Assembly: GCF_036884655.1 (NCBI RefSeq)
Contig: NC_088340.1
Coordinates: forward strand, 9,504,501 to 9,568,500
Direction of reading: 5' to 3'
Length of the DNA: 64,000 nucleotides
Origin: Musa acuminata AAA Group
Lineage: Eukaryota; Streptophyta; Magnoliopsida; Zingiberales; Musaceae
In this document: positions 23,011 through 34,908 of the stretch, in pieces
How positions within the stretch are numbered: the stretch's first letter is position 1
Layout: every line of letters begins with the position of its first letter
Position numbers and translations under genes: made by a program
Notes under the pieces: generated by a model
The model's input: the letters and a program-made list of their open reading frames with translations, nothing else
Databases searched by the model: none
What the model was told of the DNA's origin: nothing

Positions 23011-25400
23011 TAAACGATGAAATAGAGACAAGACGATTGATAATAAATAGATCTCATATCATTATAGTTCTTAGGAGATGTTATCTATTTATAAACGATA
23101 ACAAATGATATAGGCATAAAAAATATGAGAGTCACTTATCTTTTCAGAAATCCTATCATAAATAAATTTCTTTTTTGATCATCATAATCAAATTTTAATT
23201 AAATTTATAATATATTTTATCTAATTAAATAAAATTTTATTTCAACCACTTCCGTCAGTTTACTTTAACATGAGAGCCATTTGAACAAGAATATTAATAA
23301 GATGCAAATACTTTATAAGAAAGTCTGAAAATTAAACCTATGTTGGCCCGAGGTTACCCTCCTCACACGAAAGCAAGATTAAATTCACTTTTCCGACGAA
23401 CCACGGTCCGCCATTAATGTGCGGCCCATGAACTCTCTCTCTCTCTCATCCGGCCTTCATGTACTCGTGCCATGTGCTTACCTTAATAAGCTCGCTCATG
23501 AGGTCGGTGCAGTCGAGGGAGGTGTATAGCAAGGGGAAGGAAGGGCCCAAATGTGACGGAGATTTCGAGTGGAAAGGGCCAAAAGGAGAAGTAGATTTCC
23601 AAGGCAAAGGGCCGGATGAAGGCGGCCAAGTCGAGGGAGGAGTATCGCAATCGGTGTTGCCTCCGGACCATTCCATGTTTTCAAGACGCAGATCCAATTG
23701 TCTGCTCCAGACGAACATCTGGCGCTCTCGTCCCGCGGCCCCCGCGAGGCAGGCAGGCGGATGTATAGGGTTCATCTTCTTGGTGGCTCTTTGCCCCCCC
23801 CCCCCTTCCCCCTCCGAACCCTAAATCGCGTGACCTACTGACGTGGCCGTCGTCGGGAGATCCAGCGGAACTAATGTGCACGATCCTCGGCGCCCTCGTA
23901 CCTTCAGTGTGCTGGCTCCTGGATCGCCGTCGACGCAGGAGGCGATAGCGGGGAGTCATTCGCCGAGGTGCCGGCCAGAGATGTTGCCACGGTCGACGTC
24001 GACGGAGGCGTGGCAATCCGTGTACTATTCCTTTTGTCTCCACCCCCGATCAGGTTTTGGTAAGTGAAACCCGAACTCATCGTAATTGTCAGCAGTCAAA
24101 CTCAATTCGATGTCGTGCACGCAACAAGTCTGATTCGGAATTGCGTTCTCTTAGCGTAGAGCTGCGGCAACTTCCACTTCCATTATGTGCAGTAATGACC
24201 AATTTCGTAAGAAAGAAGAGAGAGAAAACAGAGAATTCTATTACTTTTCTATAAAAGGCTTATAGTATTAATAGGTGCTTTAAATAGGCCTCCAATTAGG
24301 AGTTGTGTACACGGCAACAGCTCAAAATGAAGATTCTGAATTTTAATCCCAATCTTATCTAAAGAAAAGTTCTAAATCAATTCTAGAAAGAATTGTTAGC
24401 GAGGGAGAGAATCATTAGAAAAAAAATTATAGATTAATAATAAAAAAATAAATTATTTAATATATGAAATCAAAACTTTTCTTATTCATCTCTCATATAA
24501 ATTTAATTATTTTTTTAAAATTTTCTTTGGAAATATCAAAGATTATCCTTAGAAGCAACGAAAATACATTGATTTTTTTTCTCATTAATATCTTGAGAAG
24601 AAATATATATATTTATAGAAATAAATCTTAATTCACTAAGAAGTTTTAATTTAATTAATTTTTTTATCAATTAATTTAAATATTTTAAAAGTAGTTATCA
24701 ATCCTATCACTTATAAGGTAAGTAAACAGACCTAAATCTAAGGAAAGCATACAAGATGGTGTGAATTTAGGTTGTCGGCCTGAGAAACGACTGGAAACTC
24801 CGGCGGACTTGCCGGGAATGAAACCGAGTGGATAAAAGTGACGGAGGAGAAAGAAGAACGGCTAAGTAAATGATGCCGTGGCGAAGCTAACAGTCTTGTT
24901 TCTTTTTTTGAGTGGGTGGCAGAGAAGAGAAGGTCGGGAAAGAGAAAGCGACGCCGACGGCGACGGCAACTGATACCGACGCCCCCATATGATATTATAA
25001 TTCATGTGGGATCACGTCCTCACCAGCTGCGTGGACCAGCCCCTTAGGTCCACGTGGCAAGGCGTATCAAGAAGGGCATGCAGCTACTTGTGGCGTGGCA
25101 CTGCATGCATGGCTTCTCCGCGGCTTCATGTACTCCGCGTGATGGCCGAGTCAGTTAGTCATATGTCACCGGGACCGACCATGAAATTGTGGTGCGACGC
25201 GCCGCTGACGATTCCTGGAAACGCAGAGCTGCAAGCCAGCGGACGAAGCAAAGCCCCCGTTGCCTTCTTAACACCTGTCTTAGTTGTGAAGCATCCAATT
25301 AAGTTGGGCGAGCCGTACCAGCACTTCTTTCTTCTTGTTCGCCTTTTGTCACCTACCGTTCCATCTCCACTTTCCCTGCCCTCCCCGCCATTAACTGCAG
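23011..25400. other. Intergenic, no supported gene
   Basis: A GC-richer patch at 23,420-24,060 carries overlapping frames on both strands, but none has a domain or consistent composition. 24,240-24,750 is AT-rich. A 14-base C-run lies near 23,800. Confidence 0.4.
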
Positions 25401-25415
25401 CTCATCGGGTCCTTC

Positions 25416-25422
25416 TATAAAT
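25416..25422 (+). promoter_or_regulatory. TATA box of the mannanase gene
   Basis: TATAAAT about 330 bp before the ATG. It is followed by a pyrimidine-rich leader, consistent with a long 5'UTR. Confidence 0.5.
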
Positions 25423-25496
25423 CAGAATGGTGCGCCATTGATTTCAATGACGCAACACACACTAAAGCTAGATCTAGTTTCCCCGTGATTGCAGCA

Positions 25497-25503
25497 TCTC
25501 TCG

Positions 25504-25539
<36 letters not shown>

Positions 25540-25565
25540 TTCTGTGTCTGTCTGTCTGTCTGTCA
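25497..25565. repeat. (TC)n and (TGTC)n microsatellite in the mannanase 5'UTR
   Basis: A TC tract at 25497-25541 runs into about five TGTC units. It lies between the TATA box and the start codon, so it is probably transcribed. Confidence 0.85.
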
Positions 25566-25748
25566 GATTTATAGTCTTTGTTGTTTGTAATAGAAACTGA
25601 GATCATAATAGGATAGCTTTTAGCTCTTGGATTCGTTTCTTGAGCAGAAGGATTTCTCGGGTCCTTCAGAAAGTCCAAATACACGCCACACACAAATAAG
25701 AACTCACAGCAACTCACGGTCCTTCAACAGAAATCGTAGGTCTCCCAG

Positions 25749-27461
25749 ATGCACACGGAAGTCCTCGTCTACGGCTTGCTTCTGTGGACACTTTTGGCTT
25801 CTCGAGATAGCAGAGCTCACGGTGACACGGGTTTCGTGCGAACCAACATGACTCATTTCCTCGTGAACCGCCGCCCGTTCAGCTTGAACGGATTCAATGC
25901 TTACTGGTTGATGTACGTGGCGTCGTTCCCGGAGGAGGGACGGAGCATGGTTTCTTCTGCGTTCCAGGAGGCTTCTACCCATGGGCTCACACTGGCCAGG
26001 ACTTGGGCTTTCCGGGACGGTGGATACAAACCCCTGCAGCGTTCTCCCGGCGTCTACGACGAGGACATGTTCCAGGTATCCTATGCACGCTTGAAGGGAT
26101 GGATGCATCAGGCACTCCTACCTGTGAAGATCCGGAAGAAGCAACCTGTGTGTGTATATGTGCATCCTGTTCTATAACAATGTGATCTACATGGATCGCT
26201 CACATCGTTGCAGGGTTTGGATTTCGTGATTTCGGAGGCCAAGAAGTATGGGATCTATCTGGTACTGAGTTTGGTCAACAACTTTGAGAGCTTCGGGGGT
26301 AGAACGCAGTATATCCAGTGGGCGAGAGACGAGGGGCGTCACCTCAGCTCTGACGATGACTTCTACAGAGACGAAGTCGTCAAGAGTTACTACAAGAACC
26401 ATGTCAGGGTAACCCTTTTGCCTTCTCTCTACATTCTTCTCTTCTCTCTCCATGGAGGCCTCGGCCTTAGTTACTTGAATGGATCAGGCAATACTAACCA
26501 GAGTTAACACCATAACCGGAGTAGCCTATAAGGACGAGGCCGCCATTTTTGCATGGGAACTCGTCAACGAGCCGCGCTGCGAAACCGATCCCTCTGGCCG
26601 GACATTGCAGGTAAATAAAACCATGAATCTAATCTGTCCTTTGTCTTATGTTCTCCAAAATAGTCTGGCTTGATTAATATGTACAGGCTTGGATCGAGGA
26701 GATGGCTGCTCATGTGAAGTCCATCGACAGCAACCATTTGCTGGAAGTCGGGCTCGAAGGGTTCTACGGGGAGACGATTCCCGAGAGGAAAAAGATCAAC
26801 CTTGGTTACGAAATGGGTACCGACTTCATAAGCAATAATCAAGTCCAAGGAGTTGACTTTGCCACCATCCACGCCTACCCTGATATGTGGTAAGCCACAG
26901 TCTTCTCTCACCGATCTGTCGACGTAGTTGGCTTTGCTGCACGCATGAAGGTTTGTGGACTGCTGCAGGATGCCGGGATCAACCGAGCAGACGCAGTTGG
27001 CTTTCCTCCAGTCTTGGATTCAGTCGCACGTCGAGGACGCCGACGCGGTTCTGCGAAAGCCGCTGCTGATATCGGAGTTCGGCAAATCCTCGAGGCTGTC
27101 GAACCGCACGGGGGACGTTAAGGCCGCCTTGTACACCACCGTGTACGACGCGATCTACGCGTCGGCCCGCGGCGGAGGCGCCTGCCGAGGCGGGATCTTC
27201 TGGAACCTGTTGTTGGGCGTGCAGGAAATGGAGGGGCTAAGAGATGGCTACGAAGTCATCTTCTCCGAGAGCCCTTCTCTGGGGCAGATCATCTCGAATC
27301 AGTCCCACCGCATCTCCAACCTCAACGGTGGCAGCGAGACCGAGAAGAAACCGAGACCTGCACTGCCAAGTGGCAATCAGTGGTCTATATCGAAGAGAGA
27401 TCGTCTTCTTGTTTCATCCATTCGAATTCTTTTGTTCTTATTCCACTTCCTATTAATTTGA
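25749..27461 (+). CDS. Mannan endo-1,4-beta-mannosidase (GH5)
   Basis: Five exons (25749-26075, 26214-26408, 26488-26610, 26687-26889, 26969-27461) with GT-AG introns give 446 residues. A signal peptide (about 1-24) marks secretion to the apoplast. GH5_7 landmarks follow in order: [42 protein letters not shown], the acid/base Glu202 in WELVNEP, HAYPDMW, and the nucleophile Glu319 in LLISEFG. The enzyme cuts beta-1,4 bonds inside mannan and galactomannan and works in wall loosening, germination and xylem development. Length suits the family. The unusual point is the end: about 18 mostly hydrophobic residues ([18 protein letters not shown]) after a basic KRDR, resembling a GPI-attachment or tail-anchor signal. 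The exact MAN paralogue is not decided. Confidence 0.93.
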
Positions 27462-28208
27462 ATTTTATATTGCACGAATGTGCACGTCACACATTGTTTG
27501 TACTTTGTATTTAGTTAATACAAGATTCTAATGCTGGATTTGTTTAATGAGTCATGATACGCTTAGGGTCCACAGTCGCCAGGTAAGGTGCCTTCGGAGG
27601 TTTGATCGAGCCCAAGTTCAAGGCCCAATTCATCGAACCCAATCGACAGCATCTAACACGAAAAAGAAAGCAGAAGGTACGACGTCTGTACGGACGCTCG
27701 AAACCAAACACACTCGCCAACCAACGGCACTAAAGAGCAATAAACCACGCCTGAGCTCAGGGGTCCACATCCTGTTTTCTCATGCTTGAGCTCGAGGTAG
27801 AATTTGGTGGAGGATTATCGGGTTGGTCAAGTAAATAGCGCGAATAAATAACTCAGTCATGTGACCGAAGACCAAGAGGAAATCGTTGGATTAGATTTAC
27901 ATCCTTTGAAACGATTCAAGATGCTTCCATTTGTTGGGTTGGCGCGACTTTTGATGCGATAGGAAGAAGAAGCTGGTGGTGGAAGCTCCTCGGTACCAAC
28001 GACGTTAGCAGCCGGGCAATATTTCGCACTCCGGTGCAGAGAAGGACATGACTGTAATGTTTGTTCGCATGAGACGATATGGAAAGCAGGTAAAGCATAC
28101 ATAGTAGGTGAAGTCAAAGAACAGTAGATGACAACAAAGCAGCGGCAGCCTCTGCTTCCGCTTCCTGATTGCTGACGTTACTGCTTTCTCCGTGTGTGAA
28201 CCATGCGG
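27462..28208. other. Intergenic, no gene seen
   Basis: Holds the mannanase 3'UTR (AT-rich to about 27,550) and the 3' flank of the minus-strand small gene. No domain-bearing frame. Confidence 0.45.
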
Positions 28209-28334
28209 TCACCAGCTGGACCACTCGGCAGAGGAGCCGCTACTGCTGTTGCTGGCGCTGCGTCGAATGGATCACCAGCTGGACCACTCGGCGGAGGAGC
28301 CGCTACTGCTGTTGCTGGCGCTGCGTCGGTGTGG
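28209..28334. repeat. 63-bp tandem duplication over the end of the small minus-strand gene
   Basis: Units 28209-28271 and 28272-28334 are nearly identical. On the minus strand each unit encodes RRSASNSSSGSSAEWSSW followed by TGA. The first unit read supplies the actual tail and stop, so the second sits in the 3'UTR. Confidence 0.88.
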
Positions 28335-28703
28335 CAGCCGCTGGAACTGGACGGAGCCGAGGCGGTGGGAGCGCCGCCTCCTGCGGCCGACGCCGCCGCC
28401 GGACAAGACGGCGCGGAGCTTGGCCCAGAGGAGGCGAGGCAGACGGCGGGCGGCGCGGAGGCGGGCCCAGACGAGGCGGCGGACGCGGAGCAGGGTGCGG
28501 CGCACCCGCTCACGAGGGCCCTGCCTACGGGAGAAGTGGTAGCTCCGAAGGAAGAGCTGCCGGCGCTCCATGAACTCCCCCTGCTGCTCCCACCAAAACA
28601 TGTAGTCCGCTCGGAACAACGGCGCCGCCCCGCTGCCCTTCTCCCCTCTTCTCGTCACATACCCCGCTTTTGCCGCCGCCGTCGCCTCTGCTGTTAACGC
28701 CAT
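28272..28703 (-). CDS. Small basic plant protein of unknown function
   Basis: A single frame of 143 residues if the ATG at 28701-28703 (MALTAEATAAAK) is used; an in-frame ATG at 28755-28757 would add 18 residues. The body holds a tryptophan/tyrosine segment (DYMFWWEQQGEF), then RRQLFLRSYHFSRRQG and a strongly basic run with repeated LxxRxRRLVWARLR units, and a Ser-rich tail ending EWSSW. The basic amphipathic block resembles small uncharacterised angiosperm proteins with an FLRSY-F motif, but I cannot name the family. The composition is unlike a random antisense frame. A CT/GA tract lies upstream at 28905-28940. No function is proposed. Confidence 0.58.
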   Translation of the reverse strand: MALTAEATAAAKAGYVTRRGEKGSGAAPLFRADYMFWWEQQGEFMERRQLFLRSYHFSRRQGPRERVRRTLLRVRRLVWARLRAARRLPRLLWAKLRAVLSGGGVGRRRRRSHRLGSVQFQRLPHRRSASNSSSGSSAEWSSW

Positions 28704-28904
28704 TCCCCTTCCCCTACCGAATACGGATCGATCAGTGGACCAAACCATGCATCTCACCCTGAAATATAGGATGGCGTGAATCTATACAAACACGAGCAGG
28801 AGATATATGGAGAGGAACAGTGGATCAAGAATAGAAGGGCAGTTTCAAATGAAGCGAGAGGGAAGGCGATCGAGAATAATACGGGGAAAAGGTGGAAGAT
28901 TTCC

Positions 28905-28908
28905 TTCT

Positions 28909-28939
<31 letters not shown>

Positions 28940-28940
28940 G
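28905..28940. repeat. (CT)n microsatellite
   Basis: CT tract upstream of the minus-strand small gene, which reads as (GA)n on its coding strand. Confidence 0.85.
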
Positions 28941-30610
28941 TTCTCAGCCTTTCACCCTTTCTTTGTTTCCACCTCGTCCCTATTAACTCGCCTTTATTAT
29001 AATCAGCGCGAGTGGACGAAGAGTTAGATGGTATTCTGGTCCGGCGGCTCGTCCGTCACAGCCTCCGCGGATCTCCTGTGACCTTTCCCTCTCTCTTATC
29101 GCCACCCATTCCTCCCCCCTTTTACTATTCTCCTGCCTCGGCCTCGTTCTTCGCGTGGCAATGTCTCGACGAAGCCGCAGAATCGTACGGTGTACGGTTC
29201 TTAACCTTCAGATGGACGGGCGTGATTCGATCATCTCCTGTACTAATCTCGGTCAACCATCGGTTTAAAGAAAAGAGCCATCCTTCGCATCCAAGAAACT
29301 CCACATCGATCAACCGTCCATTCTCCCCATCCTAATACCGCAGCCGTCCGATCAAAGGTGATGTGGGCGGCGCCGAAGGTGTGCATAGGTTGATAAAGTA
29401 TTCCACCCGACATAAATCTTTTTATCCTTTCCTTTAAGCGACGATTTCTTTTTCTTTTTCCTGCTAAAGCAGACGTCTCAATTCGATTTGCTTACCATCT
29501 TCACTCCCCACATCTACGTAACTGTTGTACACTTAACATTCAGGAACCGATTCATATCAGTAACGGTGTGAGGACGCATCACAATCCATCACGATCATCA
29601 AGAAATGTCTGATGGGATTACTTCATGTGGGAGATGACAGAGAGATCAGAGCCGAGGAAAAGGAGGCCGGCCAGCCGATGCACCTAATACAAAAGTCAAA
29701 GCCATGGCCAACAAGTAACCCTCGTGGGTCAAACGCACGAAACGTGCCACTTCACACCTTAAAAGGTCAAACGATGCACGTCAGATCCTTCGACATCGGT
29801 ATTTGAATATATATATATATATATATATAATAAAATATGTATTGCGTTAATTATCGCTTCACTCTTTTGCAATGAAGCATATAGAAGCGACAACTAACGA
29901 TTCTCTAACGGTAATAATAAGAATAATAATAGTAATAGATAAAGACTGTTACTTATTGCGAATTATGATGCTGAGATTAGTGCAGTGGCCATAACAACGC
30001 ATTAAGGAAATGGCCTAAAGATAATGATGCATTTGCTCATTATTTGGTAATCCAAAGACAGTTACATGGTACGAAAAATAATGTCATTTATTGAGCTCCA
30101 ATCATTCGACATTTCCAACCCGTATCACTGAAATCACTTTGATTGTGAAAGATATTGAATTTAAATGAGAGGCTAAAAATATGATAAATGAGCGGTCTCA
30201 ATAAATGGCACGATTAATGGCGTGAACAATCAAAAAAATAAAAATCCCATGGATAAAATTAAAATTAAAGGGCAACAAATATTAGATAAACCTGAGAAAT
30301 TTACTTCCAAATAATATCAAGAATTTATATTTCTTATTCCTTTTTATCGTGAATCAGCCCACAACTCCCTAAATAATAGGCGTAATTGAGACACATATCT
30401 TGATCTTAATATTGTGAATTAATATAATAATGTATAGTTTTATGATTTTAAATGCTATTTTATTTTTATAGATATGTATACATTTTCAGAAAAAAAATAT
30501 AAATCTCGAAACCATCGAGGCGCTCTGATTGATCCCCACGTGTCACATCACTCACCGTCCATGTCTCTGATGACTTCATGTTATCGATATCCGTGGCCGG
30601 TCAGGAATAC
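28941..30610. other. Intergenic, no gene seen; (AT)n at 29807-29829
   Basis: A CT-rich, GC-moderate start is followed by AT-rich DNA from 29,800 to 30,500. A 23-bp AT microsatellite lies at 29807-29829. No supported coding. Confidence 0.5.
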
Positions 30611-31810
30611 TCCGATGGTTCCATTTGGAATCGCGACATCTCCATGGCGGATACCGTGCGAGGCAAAGCGACCCGATGGAGGCGAGGGAAGACGAGAGAT
30701 AGCTTCCTTCGCGTTTACGCGAAGCAAAGGAAAGCACCCTCTTGCCCTCCCTCTCCTCCTCTCTCCCCCACCCGTTCTTCCGTAACCTTAGCCTCACCGC
30801 AGGGGGAGAAAGGGAAGCAGCCGTCATGGGGGTTTCTCCAACAGGATCGAGAGGGAGCGGCCTGTTCCCGTCGATCATATATGTTCTTGGAGATGCGGCT
30901 ACATCTACCTGAATCACGGTCCGTTCCTCCTTTTTTCCTCATTCTCGGTTCGAGAGTTTCGCTGATCTCATAGCCTAGCCCTCTTGAATCGCGCTTTTTT
31001 TTAGCAATATCCTAATTTTGGTAGCCATTCTATCAATCGCTCCTTAATTGTGTGCAATTCGTTCAGCTTTCAAGGCCCTAACGTCGTTATAGGTCAATCA
31101 CCGATGCAACACGTCTTCGCATGTGGATCGTTTTGTAGATTTGCTATCTGTTTACTGTACTGTCTTTTCTACGAGACACATCAATCGTGGAAGGATACTT
31201 GGAATTCTTGTAATTAGTGGTTTTAAATGTACTGATTGTCCAACTAGAGTCGATCGACCAGGAGTGAGGAATTAGTGACCACACTAGTGCTATTTGCTCC
31301 ATTATGCACCACAAGTCGTTTTTGTATCCATGATTTCTTAAATCTGATGTTAAGGTGATTTGCTCACCCAATTTTGTCACTGGGGATATTGAACTTGAGT
31401 TGCATGTTGGATTTTGGTTTCGTACTCTCAAGATATTTCTATTTTGGGGACTTCCCATTCAAGTTGATGTACTCATTCCTTCTCTGTGTGATGTCTTGCA
31501 TTTGCTTCTAGTCTTCCTATTATTATCCGCAGTATGTAATGTTGTTTTAATTCTTACATTTGCATTGCAAAACTTTCCAAGTCTTTTTCTTTGTTAAAGA
31601 AGTCCTCCAACACGTCCTCCTGTAGAGAGCACACTCAAATGGAACACATTGTTTAAGAATAAACATGGATGATGATACCTCTGTTGTATTTTTGCTGGTT
31701 AAGAAGGAAGTCCAAGAAATTTTGATTGTCATGAATCATTTGTCTTGAGTTGAACTACTAAACAACAATAACATTACTGTTGAACATGGGAAGTGGAGGG
31801 GTAGATGAGT
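30610..31810 (+). pseudogene. Decayed copy of the LES1-like promoter, exon 1 and intron 1
   Basis: 30826-30918 aligns with the working-frame exon 1 at 34954-35047. It keeps the ATG of the family's usual short start (ATGGGG) and the splice donor (CACG/GTCCGT), but it has lost one T in the run after GGGGG, so the frame changes at codon 4. Downstream, 31020-31800 aligns in order with 35190-36010 (intron 1), and upstream 30620-30740 resembles 32165-32310. This is therefore a segmental duplication of the gene's 5' part, without exon 2. Several otherwise conserved residues of the GDHIYSW segment have also changed, which fits a relaxed copy. Confidence 0.75.
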
Positions 31811-33978
31811 TATTCAAGTCTACCAAAACAACAATAACATTATTGTTGAACATCACTACTTTCGTTGTTTTCATTACAATAAAATGAGTTATTCAAGTCT
31901 AATTTGTGGCTGTGATTGTCAGACTGTGAGCTATTTAACTAGTTGACTTTCACGTAGTTTTGACATCTCACCTGAAGTCTCATTATCAAAGTCATTAAGA
32001 ATAATAAAAAAATTATTGGCAATAATGAGATCATCTCTGCAATGAGATCTTTAGAACAAATAAAGATATTAAGCCAAAACTTAATAAAATATAAGTTAAA
32101 GGGTCATATGTCTCAAAACATATAGAAAAATCACATTATCAAGTTCCAATTATATTGCGGTTTCATAGGGAACGGTGAGATCTCCATCGTGTGTGGTGGG
32201 ATTGCATCAGCCACGACTGGCAATATCCTATGAAGCAAATCAAATAAGAGGGAGGCTAGGAAAGAGGGAGAGATGGCTTCCTTCACATTTAAGCTAAGAA
32301 AAAATGCGTGTTGTTGTCCCTTTCTTATCTCTTCGCACTTGCTCTTTTGTTGTAATCAATGGATATTTTCTCCCATTTCCTGAATTGGGAATTTTTAATC
32401 AGGGATTTACCTTATTCACTTTGATTTGTTTCCTTGGTTAATAATTGAAATCTGCTTCCTTAGTTATCTAAGCTAAGTTAGTAATTTAATTAATTTGTTC
32501 GAAACAAAATATCTTTCTTTCTTTGAGGGAAACCCTCCCTCTTCTGAAATATAACGTGCTGGCTAGGAATGCAATTAATTAATATATAATGTATTAGTTA
32601 GAAATCTAATTAATTAATAAATTTGAGATAAATTGTCTTTCTTTTTTAAGAGAACCCCTCGAATATAATATTGGTCAAGTCTCTCTAATATTCATCAATA
32701 CTGTAAAAAGTTGCGGGAACTCTATATTGAAGTAAGTTTTATTCTCTACCTTTTCTTGAATTGTTTTGTTAATATTTTTAAAAAATACGGATGCATGAAA
32801 TTTGTTAACTTTATTATTATAAAATTGTGAACTATGATCAATAATTCTCAGATATTGAATTAATCTTGCATTTTTTATGTTTTTGTTTTAATTAGTTTAA
32901 ATATTGAATCATGGTTAATAAATAAAAATTAATGAATTTCATGAAAGTATTGCATGATTCTTTAAATTAAGTTAATCATTGTGGCATGTTAATTTATTTG
33001 ATTAAATTAATTTGCTTGTTGTTGTTAACTTCATTATATTTGATGTTTAAATTAGATTTTCTTATTTCATTTATCAATTAATTGACAGTTTAATTTATGT
33101 TTGACAAAGAGAAGATAATGAATTCCTAATTGAGATTGAGAAGTCCATGGTTGGGCCAGATTAACCCAACCCGAGCCCGTCCATGCAGCCCATGGTCAAC
33201 CTATCCCGAGTAAACTCAGGCCCCATCTGATCTAAACCAGGGCGCTGAGACAGCAGGCTAATGGCTTGTAGTGTGGGGGTTGGCTTGTGATTGGCATGAC
33301 CCTAGGTTTGCATGGCTTGGACCCAAGCCTTCGCCTCGTTTTGTAGTGGCCTTGCTCAGTGAGGCCTCACGTGGCTCGGTTGTTTTGACTTGGTATGTGT
33401 TGGCACGGCCCAAGTGCAGCCCAGCTTTGCACCCAGCCTATTGCTGTCCGCTTCAGTTCGTGGCACGTGCAGCTCATGTTTTCAGCCCATACTGGGCCAT
33501 GCTAGCGGCCCATAGGGGCCACAACGCTTATGCCCCATGTGTAGGGCAGCTTGTGGCCTTGGTCTGATCCTTGTATCTTGACCTAACCAAGCCAGATTGA
33601 CCAATTCAGGGTGATTCTGAACCTATCTTGTCCTTTTCAAGTCGGCTTAGCCCAAATTGTGTGCACTGAAGTCTAACTTTGTTGGTTTAGGGTGATTGTA
33701 GACCAATGTTGCATTAATTTGATTCTGGTTCAGTTGGGTCTTAGCTAAAAACTTAGTCAGTTTAAATCAATTATTTTATAATTTAGGCCAATTATGGATT
33801 GTAGAGTGATTGACATCTCATGATTTTATGATTTAACAAATTTAGAAGCCTTAATTAAAGTTATATAAAAGAAATTTGAAAATAATCAATGGTTTTTAAG
33901 TTTAAATGTTATTTGACACTAACATTATTGATATGATACATACTTTATGTCTGATTGCTATCATGAGGTAAAAATGGC
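31811..33978. other. Duplicated upstream block plus AT-rich insertion-like DNA
   Basis: 32,165-32,345 resembles the 5' flank at 30,620-30,750 (GGAGGC..GGAAAGA..GAGATGGCTTCCTTC). From about 32,345 no counterpart exists in the other copy: AT-rich to 33,110, then a block rich in GGCCCA/AGCCCA words (33,150-33,560) typical of plant LTR retrotransposon remains. No coding sequence is recognised. Confidence 0.45.
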
Positions 33979-33983
33979 TATGG

Positions 33984-34907
33984 TGAGTTATCAATGTTAG
34001 GAGTACTGTACGAAAAGAACTACAAGTCCATCCTAGTGTGAAGCCTTTAATAGACTGAGCATAGTCTATCATGATATTTTATATTGTTTATTTGATTGCA
34101 TGCATGAACGAAATGAATAAAAATGAACGGTTATGATAACTAATGATGAGGACTTTGTTTTCTTACTAAGAGCAAGCATGTCAGTATTGGTATGGTAATC
34201 TCTTTCAGCATTAGTGGGTCGTTAGAGATGATGGCTAGATGATCCTCCATCCGTTGTGGGAAAGAACATGTATTACTTGGAGTTAGGTTAGGGACATCAC
34301 TTCATTTGTTATTGGTATTGCAATATGAGTTCTCTCCAACCATTTCTAGGAGTATATGAAAACTATCCATGCAGTGATACATCTTGGTGGAGTGCACCGT
34401 CGGTTGTCCGATGTATGCATATGTTATATGTGGATGTCATTTGACAATTGAAATATATTTGTATGAGATTGATGTATGATTTTGTTTATTGCATAAGAAT
34501 TATTGTTATTAATAATGATTTATAAGTTATTATTCGATATATGGACTTTTTGAAGAAATGATTTACTTTCATTTCATATGAAAGTGTTAGTATATAATGA
34601 TTGAAAATGTTTTGTGATTATTGAAGTCTTTGGAGTTTCCTACTCAGTGTGGATTGCTGATATATTTTTATTTTATATTTATTTTAAGAGCAATCTATTG
34701 ACTTGTATTAGACTTGAGACTTGAGTCGAGTAGACTTTTTGATTTTTATGTAGCATTCCCAAAAAGTTATAGGTTTCTCAATTGATAAATTTATTATTGT
34801 AACTACAAAAAAATATTATATTTAAGAAAATATTTACTTCTATAATTGTGGATTTTGAAGTGGTGAGTTATGCATGTACAGAGTTAAAAGCATATCGGGC
34901 CGTGACA
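33984..34907 (-). mobile_element. Candidate solo LTR at the start of the LES1-like gene
   Basis: The 924-bp segment begins TGAGTTATC and ends CCGTGACA. It is flanked on both sides by TATGG (33979-33983 and 34908-34912), as expected for a 5-bp target duplication. Read on the minus strand it starts TGTCACGGCCCGATATGC, a typical start of plant Ty3/gypsy (Tekay-like) LTRs. No coding or second LTR is seen, so it would be a solo LTR. The right boundary is well supported by the duplication break; the left one rests on the TATGG match and could be a coincidence within a longer insertion starting near 32,345. Confidence 0.45.
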
Positions 34908-34908
34908 T

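Noticed and set aside
23446..24043. Overlapping frames on both strands in a GC-richer patch
   Set aside because: No domain, no consistent codon use, no splice model; probably intergenic.
28203..28697. Plus-strand Ala/Gly-rich frame
   Set aside because: Antisense of the small basic protein; composition is driven by the GC-rich tandem repeat.
33271..33567. 98-residue frame in GGCCCA-rich DNA
   Set aside because: No domain; the sequence looks like retrotransposon untranslated or LTR remains.
32345..34907. One 2.6-kb LTR or element instead of the 924-bp solo LTR
   Set aside because: No TATGG or other duplication at the left end near 32,345; kept as an alternative.
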